This document shows, piece after piece, positions 1 through 4,672 of a stretch of DNA of 7,951 bases; the first letter of the stretch is position 1, and every line of letters starts with the position of its first letter. The notes under the pieces are model-generated. The model ran no database searches. It was not told where the DNA came from and worked only from the letters and a program-made list of their open reading frames with translations. The position numbers and the translations under genes were made by a program. The stretch covers positions 1 through 7,951 of the forward strand of contig SXVE01000387.1 in NCBI GenBank assembly GCA_005790265.1, in the 5' to 3' direction. This stretch comes from Acidobacteriota bacterium. Its GTDB lineage: Bacteria > Acidobacteriota > Blastocatellia > Pyrinomonadales > Pyrinomonadaceae.

Positions 1-249
1 GCTATCGGTGCTTACTATAATACGGTTAAGCAAAGTAATATTGGTCTAACCTTTTTGTGCGTAGGAGCAACCATAGTGATAATTGTTTTGGGTTTTTGGA
101 GTTTTGTAATTTCCATATTCGGTGGGTTTTGGGTTGGACTATTGTTTTTCGCTCCAGTCGTTTTATCTGTAATTACCGTAATTCTCGCATTTTCTTCTAG
201 GATTAAAGCTGAATCTTCCAGAACTGAAAAATTATTTTCAACACTATAA
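1..249 (+). CDS. C-terminal fragment of a small membrane protein, function unknown
   Basis: The frame is open from the first base of the window to a TAA at 247-249, giving 82 residues with no stop, so the true start lies upstream. A TTG at 55 is the first possible internal start, but nothing marks it as the real one. After a short polar stretch (AYYNTVKQSN) come two hydrophobic segments at about residues 16-38 and 43-65, separated by a glycine-rich turn (FGGFW). A charged tail rich in K, R, S and E follows. This is the pattern of an integral inner-membrane protein with a short cytoplasmic C-terminus. No family is recognised. The codons are clearly more AT-rich than in the other genes here, which may reflect hydrophobic content (TTT, ATT) or a different origin. 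The gene is co-oriented with the RNase gene but 508 bases away, so it is probably not in the same operon. Confidence 0.6.
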   Translation, partial: AIGAYYNTVKQSNIGLTFLCVGATIVIIVLGFWSFVISIFGGFWVGLLFFAPVVLSVITVILAFSSRIKAESSRTEKLFSTL

Positions 250-297
250 ATTCAGACACTATATTGCTCGACACTTTTCACTATTTTTCGCTGGCTA

Positions 298-326
298 TTT
301 ACCATTTCCGAGTTTTCATCTATACT
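298..326 (+). promoter_or_regulatory. Candidate sigma70-type promoter upstream of the RNase gene
   Basis: A -35-like TTTACC (298-303, 4 of 6 consensus) and a -10-like TATACT (321-326, 5 of 6) are spaced by exactly 17 bases. Transcription would start near 333. It is the best spaced pair seen in this gap, but the region is AT-rich and chance matches are likely. Confidence 0.3.
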
Positions 327-478
327 AGCGAAAGTTTGCCGGAAATTTTTTAGGGAATTGACACGAAAGGCAGATTTTTCAAAGGATTTTTTACATTCGG
401 TGTAGTTTTTATTGAACGATATTTATAGTTCGGGTTCGAGCGCGATTTGAGTGAAGAAATCGGCGCTCCCTAGTTTGA

Positions 479-501
479 AAAAAGTCGCTGACGGCTTTTT
501 G
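479..501 (+). terminator. Terminator-like hairpin in the gap before the RNase gene
   Basis: Five A plus GTCG (479-487) pair with CGGC plus five T (492-500) around a CTGA loop, giving a 9-bp stem. The pair 485/494 is a U-G wobble on the plus-strand RNA but an A-C mismatch on the minus strand, so the structure favours plus-strand transcripts. It could end transcription from the upstream membrane gene. If the promoter at 298-326 is used, it would instead sit inside the RNase leader as an attenuator. The GC part of the stem is only 4 bp, so strength is uncertain. Confidence 0.35.
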
Positions 502-545
502 TAAAAACGAGATTCCTGCGTGAACAAACTCAAGGTTGCGAAGCG

Positions 546-566
546 TTTTGGAAATCACTTCCAAAA
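546..566. repeat. Perfect 8-bp inverted repeat in the RNase leader
   Basis: TTTTGGAA (546-553) and TTCCAAAA (559-566) are exact reverse complements around a 5-base loop (ATCAC). No T-run follows, so it is not a typical terminator. It could be a leader stem-loop or a protein binding site. No family is recognised. Confidence 0.4.
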
Positions 567-757
567 TCAAAAAATATCAATAAAAAAACATAAAACCTGC
601 GTTTCGCTCGGTTAGACGAGCCGACGCCGGAGTTTGTAAATTTTCCCGTCTCTGAAAAAGTCTACGCTTACTCAAAAGCGTTTGCCGCAATTTCCATTAA
701 TTTAATTTTTCCGCGCAAAGCTCAAATATCTAATATTTTCGAGGAAAATAATTTTGT

Positions 758-3694
758 ATGTCGAAAGAAATGATTATCAGCGTCAACGGACGCGAAAAGA
801 AAATCGCCATTCTCGATAACGGTAAAGTAACCGAATTTTATATCGAACGCGGCGAAGAAAATTCCGGCGTCGTCGGCAATATTTATAAAGGACGCGTGCA
901 GCGCGTGCTGCCGGGAATGCAGTCGGCGTTTGTCGGCATCGGACTCGAACGCGACGCGTTTTTGTATGTTTCCGACTTTTTCGATGAAGAAGAAGAAATC
1001 GAACGCATTGTGATGGAAAAATCGGCGAAAGTTTCGCCGGAAGACGCGCGCCGCGAAGCCGACGACCGCATCGAACGCGCGCGGCTCGAACGCGAAAAAC
1101 AAATGGAATCGGTGCAGGACATCGCCGAACCGCTCGCCGAAACCGACAAAATTGGCGCGGCGGACGAAGATTTGTCAGATGAATCGCCGGCACCGAGCGG
1201 ACGCGGCAGAGACCGAAAACGCGGCAGAAAAGACAGAAACGAACGAACCGAAACGGTGCGAACGGCGGAAAACGACAGCGATTTGACCGAAAGCACGGCG
1301 AGCGAAAACGAAATCAGCGATGAGGAAATCGGCGACGACACGCCGTTTGAAGCGGAAGACGAAAACTTTCCCGCTGTGTTTGAGGAAGCCGTCAACGAAC
1401 CGTTGATTTTTGAAATGGAAGATTCGGGTTTCGAGCGCATTATTGACGACGAAGAAACGACCGGCGACATGTTCAAAGACGCGTACGTGCAGGAAGCAAT
1501 CGTTGATAAAGTGCGCGCCATCGAATTTGATATGGAAGGCGCAGGCGAAATGGAAGTCGGCTCTTTGCTCGGCGAAGTAACGGCGGAAAGCGGCGGTTTT
1601 GAAAGAATCGCCGACGAAGATGAAGACGAAATAACCGCTGAACCGGCGGAAAAAAGCCGACGTTCGCGACGCGGCGGACGCGGCGGAAAACGAAAAAACA
1701 GCGAGACGCAAAGCGGCGAACAATCGTCTGCGCCGGAAAGCGAAACGCAAAGTTTGAATCAGGAAAACAGCGCAGTCGCCGCCGATGATAACGAAACGGC
1801 GGAAACGAGCGACGATTCGGTGAAAAATAAAAAATCATCTTCACGCCGAACCGGCAAAGCGAAAAAAGCAGCGGATAATCCGGCTGTTGAAACAGCTGCT
1901 GAAACCGCAGGCGCGGCGGACGAGAATCAGCCTGACGGCAAACGCAGCGGTAAAAAATCGAGTCGCAAAACAAAGAAAACCGCTGAAGCGGAAAATATCG
2001 AAGACGCGCAGGCGAGCGTGCGCGAAACCGGCGACATCGCTGATATGGCGGTACGGCGCGGCGGGCGCGGCGGACGAAATCGGCGCGGCGGACGCGGTCG
2101 CCGTCCGGAAGGTGAAGAAGAAGGAACAGAGACGAATGAAACTGATTTCGATGAAACGGAATCGTTTGAAAATGAAGTTGAAGTTTCGGAAAAAGAAGCG
2201 CAGCCGGTCGCCGTCGCCGAACGCGAACCGCAATCTAATCGCGGCGACAGAAACAACTACCAAGGCGGAAGCAACGGCGGCAATCGCGGTCGCGGAAACG
2301 AACGCGGCGCAAACGAACGCGGCAACGAACGTTCCGAAAGAAACGAACGCAGCGAGCGCAATGAACGCGCCGAACGACCGGAACGCAACGTGCGCAATGA
2401 TCGCAATGATCGTAACGACCGAAGCGAGCGCAATGATCGTCCCGAACGAAATGATCGCGGCGAGCGCAGACAGCAGCCGACGATTACGGATTTGCTGCGC
2501 GAAGGACAGGAAATACTCGTGCAGATCGCCAAAGAACCGATTGCCCGAAAAGGAGCGCGCATCACTTCGCACATCGCTCTGCCCGGCAGATTTTTGGTTT
2601 ATATGCCGACGATTGAACATCTCGGCGTTTCGCGCAAAATCGAATCGGCGGGCGAACGCAGTCGTTTGCGCACGTTGATTCAGACGATCAAACGCGAAGA
2701 AGAAGTGCCGAGCGGCGGTTTTATCGTGCGCACGGCGGGCGTCGGCATTTCCGAAGAAGATTTGCGGCAGGACGCGCGTTATTTGATCAGAACGTGGCTC
2801 GACATCAAAAAAACGTCGGAAAAGAAAAAATCTCCGGCGCTCGTGCATCAGGATTTGGATATTATTCAGCGCCTTTTGCGCGATCAATTGTCCGACGATT
2901 TTACGGCGATTCGCGTTGATTCCGAAGAGGAATATTTGCGCATCGTCGAATTCGTCAACCGCATTCAGCCGCGTCTCGTCAATCGCGTGAAACTTTACAC
3001 GCGCGAAACGCCGATTCTGGAAAACTACGGCGTGCAGGAAGAAGTTGACAAGGCTTTAAAGCCGCGCGTGTGGCTCAAATCCGGCGGTTATTTGGTGATT
3101 AATCAAACCGAAGCGCTCGTCGCGATTGACGTGAACACCGGCAAATTCGTCGGCAAAGGCAGCAATCGGCTCGAAGATACGATCACGAAAACGAATATGG
3201 AAGCGGTTGACGAAATCGCGCGACAAATTCGGCTGCGCGATTTAGGCGGAATTATCGTGCTCGATTTGATTGATATGGAAGATCGCCGCAACCGTCACAA
3301 AGTTTCCCAAGCGTTGCAGGAAGCGTTATCTTCGGACAAATCGCCGACCAAAGTGCTTTCGTTCAACGATTTCGGGTTGATTATTATGACGAGAAAACGC
3401 GTCAAACAATCGCTGGAGCGAACGATGTGCGCGCCGTGCGATTATTGCGAAGGCGCCGGTTGGGTAAAATCGCCGCAAACAGCTTGCTACGAAATTCTCG
3501 AGGAAGCGCGGCGTCTTTCCAAATCGCTCGATGACGTGCGGCAAACCACTTTGCGCGTTCATCCGGAAGTTGCCGAAGCGCTGCGCAAATCCGAACGCGC
3601 TGTGCTCGAAGAAATCGAGGCTTATCTCGGCAATGTTGACATTACCGCCGATAAACACATTCATCAGGCGCAGTTTGATTTTGCGTTTATTTAA
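758..3694 (+). CDS. rng: Rne/Rng-family endoribonuclease (RNase E/G) with a large disordered insertion in its S1 domain
   Basis: A cytoplasmic, Mg-dependent endoribonuclease for RNA decay and rRNA/tRNA processing. Residues 1-75 are the first half of the S1 domain (NIYKGRVQRVLPGMQSAFVG). Residues 76-573 are an extra, low-complexity insertion, and S1 resumes at about 574 (TITDLLREGQEILVQ). The 5'-monophosphate sensor is R658-T659 (GGFIVRTAGVG). The catalytic DNase I-like part has D791 and N793 (AIDVNTG) and D836 (IVLDLIDM), matching E. coli RNase E D303, N305 and D346. The zinc-link is C894/C897 (CDYC), with an extra C891. The protein ends just after the core (HQAQFDFAFI), like RNase G, with no C-terminal scaffold. 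The usual S1 gap is about 20 residues, so the insertion adds about 480. ATG 758 has GAGGA at 741-745, a rather long spacing of 12 bases. The family call is very secure; choosing G over E is a matter of naming. Confidence 0.95.
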   Translation: MSKEMIISVNGREKKIAILDNGKVTEFYIERGEENSGVVGNIYKGRVQRVLPGMQSAFVGIGLERDAFLYVSDFFDEEEEIERIVMEKSAKVSPEDARREADDRIERARLEREKQMESVQDIAEPLAETDKIGAADEDLSDESPAPSGRGRDRKRGRKDRNERTETVRTAENDSDLTESTASENEISDEEIGDDTPFEAEDENFPAVFEEAVNEPLIFEMEDSGFERIIDDEETTGDMFKDAYVQEAIVDKVRAIEFDMEGAGEMEVGSLLGEVTAESGGFERIADEDEDEITAEPAEKSRRSRRGGRGGKRKNSETQSGEQSSAPESETQSLNQENSAVAADDNETAETSDDSVKNKKSSSRRTGKAKKAADNPAVETAAETAGAADENQPDGKRSGKKSSRKTKKTAEAENIEDAQASVRETGDIADMAVRRGGRGGRNRRGGRGRRPEGEEEGTETNETDFDETESFENEVEVSEKEAQPVAVAEREPQSNRGDRNNYQGGSNGGNRGRGNERGANERGNERSERNERSERNERAERPERNVRNDRNDRNDRSERNDRPERNDRGERRQQPTITDLLREGQEILVQIAKEPIARKGARITSHIALPGRFLVYMPTIEHLGVSRKIESAGERSRLRTLIQTIKREEEVPSGGFIVRTAGVGISEEDLRQDARYLIRTWLDIKKTSEKKKSPALVHQDLDIIQRLLRDQLSDDFTAIRVDSEEEYLRIVEFVNRIQPRLVNRVKLYTRETPILENYGVQEEVDKALKPRVWLKSGGYLVINQTEALVAIDVNTGKFVGKGSNRLEDTITKTNMEAVDEIARQIRLRDLGGIIVLDLIDMEDRRNRHKVSQALQEALSSDKSPTKVLSFNDFGLIIMTRKRVKQSLERTMCAPCDYCEGAGWVKSPQTACYEILEEARRLSKSLDDVRQTTLRVHPEVAEALRKSERAVLEEIEAYLGNVDITADKHIHQAQFDFAFI
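983..2476 (+). other. Region encoding the S1-domain insertion (residues 76-573) of the RNase
   Basis: The insertion alternates acidic and basic blocks. Basic: 149-163 (RGRDRKRGRKDRNER), an RGG box at 301-311, lysine-rich blocks at 356-371 and 395-407, an RGG box at 433-449, and an arginine triplet tract at 523-570. Acidic: about 76-100 and 165-300. It is depleted in large hydrophobics apart from a few short patches such as PLIFEME (215-221) and two GFERI motifs (224, 280). These features indicate an intrinsically disordered, RNA- and partner-binding segment. In E. coli the comparable scaffold is C-terminal; plant chloroplast RNase E is known to carry an S1-domain insertion. Function here is inferred. 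Confidence 0.75.
2324..2467 (+). repeat. Sixteen in-frame 9-base units encoding x-(E/D)-R triplets
   Basis: Residues 523-570 of the RNase consist of 16 successive triplets with arginine at every third position (525 to 570). The residue before it is E or D in all but one (N-V-R at 544-546). The first residue is mostly N or S. Arginine codons vary (CGC, CGT, CGA, AGA), so the DNA repeat is imperfect and the periodicity is kept at protein level. It sits at the end of the S1 insertion, just before the fold resumes. Confidence 0.85.
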
Positions 3695-3715
3695 TTGAAA
3701 ACGGATCAAAAAGAC

Positions 3716-3757
3716 AAAAAGAGACGCGTGATAGTTAAACATCACGCGTCTCTTTTT
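3716..3757. terminator. Strong bidirectional intrinsic terminator between convergent genes
   Basis: A perfect 17-bp stem: five A plus GAGACGCGTGAT (3716-3732) pairs with ATCACGCGTCTC plus five T (3741-3757) around an 8-base loop. It begins 21 bases after the RNase stop, and the minus-strand gene ends at 3781. The A/T flanks give a U-run in either direction, so it can end both converging transcripts. Confidence 0.9.
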
Positions 3758-3780
3758 CTATTTCTATTTGTCTTTATTGA

Positions 3781-4593
3781 TTACAATTTCAAATCTTTTT
3801 TGAGTTCTTTCGCATTTTTAGGCGTTGCAAAAATCGCATCGGAAATCGGCTTGTTAAATTCGATATTTTCGTAATTGATGCGCGAAACCTGCACGTTATT
3901 GGTGAAACGGTCAATGATAAACGGCGTTCTGATGCCCTGAACTTCGATAAATTGAGCGTAACGATCTTCTTCTTTCACTTCTGCGCCGTCGGCGTTCGTC
4001 GTTTTGTAAGTTGATTTGACCGGCGTTCCGTCATCGCTAAATTCAAATTCAACCGTGAAACCGCTGGCGTAAACTAATTTGACGACATCGTTGCGTTTGC
4101 CAAGCGTTCCTTGTTTTTTGCCGACGTAATTTAACTGCGCCGCGCCGCGCCAGCCGCCGCGCAAAAGATTGTCGAGGCTGACGTTAATTCCGCGCTTGTA
4201 ATTTTCGATTTGCGTCGCTGTTTGTTCCTTAATGATTTGCGCTTCGCCGTCAAAAATCCAGCCGCTTTTGCCGATGTTTGTTTGGACATTTTTCGCGCCC
4301 GTTCCTTTAAATTCGGTGCGTTCCTTGTCGGGAAAAACAATCACGTCAACGAACGACTGAAACGAAATAATCGCATTGTCGCTCATCACGCTGAATCGCC
4401 CGCGCCCGATTTGCGTTTTGACTTGCAAATATTTATCGCCGCCGAGCTTTTCAACCGCTTTTTTGATGACGGCTTCGGCTTTCTCGGCAGAATCCGCCGC
4501 TGCCGCATTCTGTGCGAAAATATGCATTGATAACAGAAAAACGATTGATGAAATATTGACGAAACAAAAAAGAAACTTGCTGAGAATTTTCAT
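3781..4593 (-). CDS. Exported LolA/LolB-like protein of unknown function
   Basis: A 270-residue protein when started at ATG 4593. An in-frame ATG at 4647 would add 18 residues, but that stretch overlaps the clp terminator (4603-4640) and the shorter start begins directly with a signal peptide. The signal has a K-containing n-region (MKILSK), a hydrophobic core at about 7-26 and likely cleavage at IFA-Q (27/28). The mature part opens with a helix (AEAVIKKAVEKLGG) and YLQVKT, a pattern common in outer-membrane-lipoprotein-sorting-like proteins. Beta-rich segments follow, with a characteristic end (RINYENIEFNKPISDAIFATP). It probably folds as a periplasmic LolA/LolB-like half-barrel binding lipid or a lipoprotein chain, but the true substrate is unknown. 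Cys10 lies inside the signal core, not in a lipobox. No clear ribosome binding site is seen. Downstream of clp, with a terminator between, it may rely on readthrough or an unseen promoter. Confidence 0.65.
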   Translation of the reverse strand: MKILSKFLFCFVNISSIVFLLSMHIFAQNAAAADSAEKAEAVIKKAVEKLGGDKYLQVKTQIGRGRFSVMSDNAIISFQSFVDVIVFPDKERTEFKGTGAKNVQTNIGKSGWIFDGEAQIIKEQTATQIENYKRGINVSLDNLLRGGWRGAAQLNYVGKKQGTLGKRNDVVKLVYASGFTVEFEFSDDGTPVKSTYKTTNADGAEVKEEDRYAQFIEVQGIRTPFIIDRFTNNVQVSRINYENIEFNKPISDAIFATPKNAKELKKDLKL

Positions 4594-4602
4594 ATAAAAA
4601 GT

Positions 4603-4640
4603 AAAAAAGGCTTCGATGAATTTTATCATCAAAGCCTTTT
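4603..4640 (-). terminator. Intrinsic terminator downstream of the Clp ATPase gene
   Basis: On the minus-strand RNA, AAAAGGCTT-U-GATGA (4640 to 4626) pairs with TCATC-G-AAGCCTTTT (4619 to 4605) around a 6-base loop. This gives a 15-bp stem with one U-G wobble (4631/4614), followed by a U-run (T6 A C T5). On the plus strand the same pair is a C-A mismatch and the U-tail is short, so it acts for minus-strand transcripts. It starts about 33 bases past the clp stop and ends just before the ATG at 4593. Confidence 0.75.
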
Positions 4641-4672
4641 CCGCCAAAAGAGTTTTTTAACCCGTTTACCGT

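Larger units (their letters stand above)
250..757 (+). other. 508-base intergenic region and probable long leader of the RNase E/G gene
   Basis: This AT-rich stretch has no convincing gene. It holds a candidate promoter (298-326), a terminator-like hairpin (479-500), a perfect AT-rich hairpin (546-566), a weak 5-bp stem (606-621) and a small hairpin next to the ribosome binding site (724-738). If the promoter is real, the RNase transcript would carry a leader of about 425 bases. Long, structured leaders are known for rne in Escherichia coli, where they mediate autoregulation by RNase E. Applying that here is inference. Confidence 0.5.

Noticed and set aside
358..363. Perfect TTGACA (-35 consensus) before the RNase gene
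   Set aside because: No acceptable -10 hexamer is found 16-18 bases downstream.
606..621. GCTCG/CGAGC inverted repeat in the leader
   Set aside because: Only 5 bp with a 6-base loop and no flanking extension; expected by chance.
2257..2574. Minus-strand frame encoding a striking LRS triplet repeat
   Set aside because: It is the reverse reading of the x-(E/D)-R tract of the RNase.
1887..2678. Plus-strand 263-codon frame overlapping the RNase insertion
   Set aside because: Shifted reading of the same repeats; no start signal and no domain, and it overlaps the intact RNase frame.
1841..2887. Long minus-strand open frame (348 codons) antisense to the RNase insertion, and similar ones at 883-1521 and 1175-1750
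   Set aside because: They arise from the biased codons (GAA, CGC, GCG) of the low-complexity insertion. Their products are composition-driven and have no recognisable domain, while the plus frame carries a full RNase.
4564..4566. Cysteine 10 of the LolA-like protein as a lipoprotein lipobox
   Set aside because: The residues before it (FLF-C) do not fit a lipobox and it lies in the middle of the hydrophobic core.
4594..4647. 18-residue N-terminal extension of the LolA-like protein from ATG 4647
   Set aside because: It overlaps the clp terminator hairpin and would place residues before a normal signal peptide; the ATG at 4593 is preferred.
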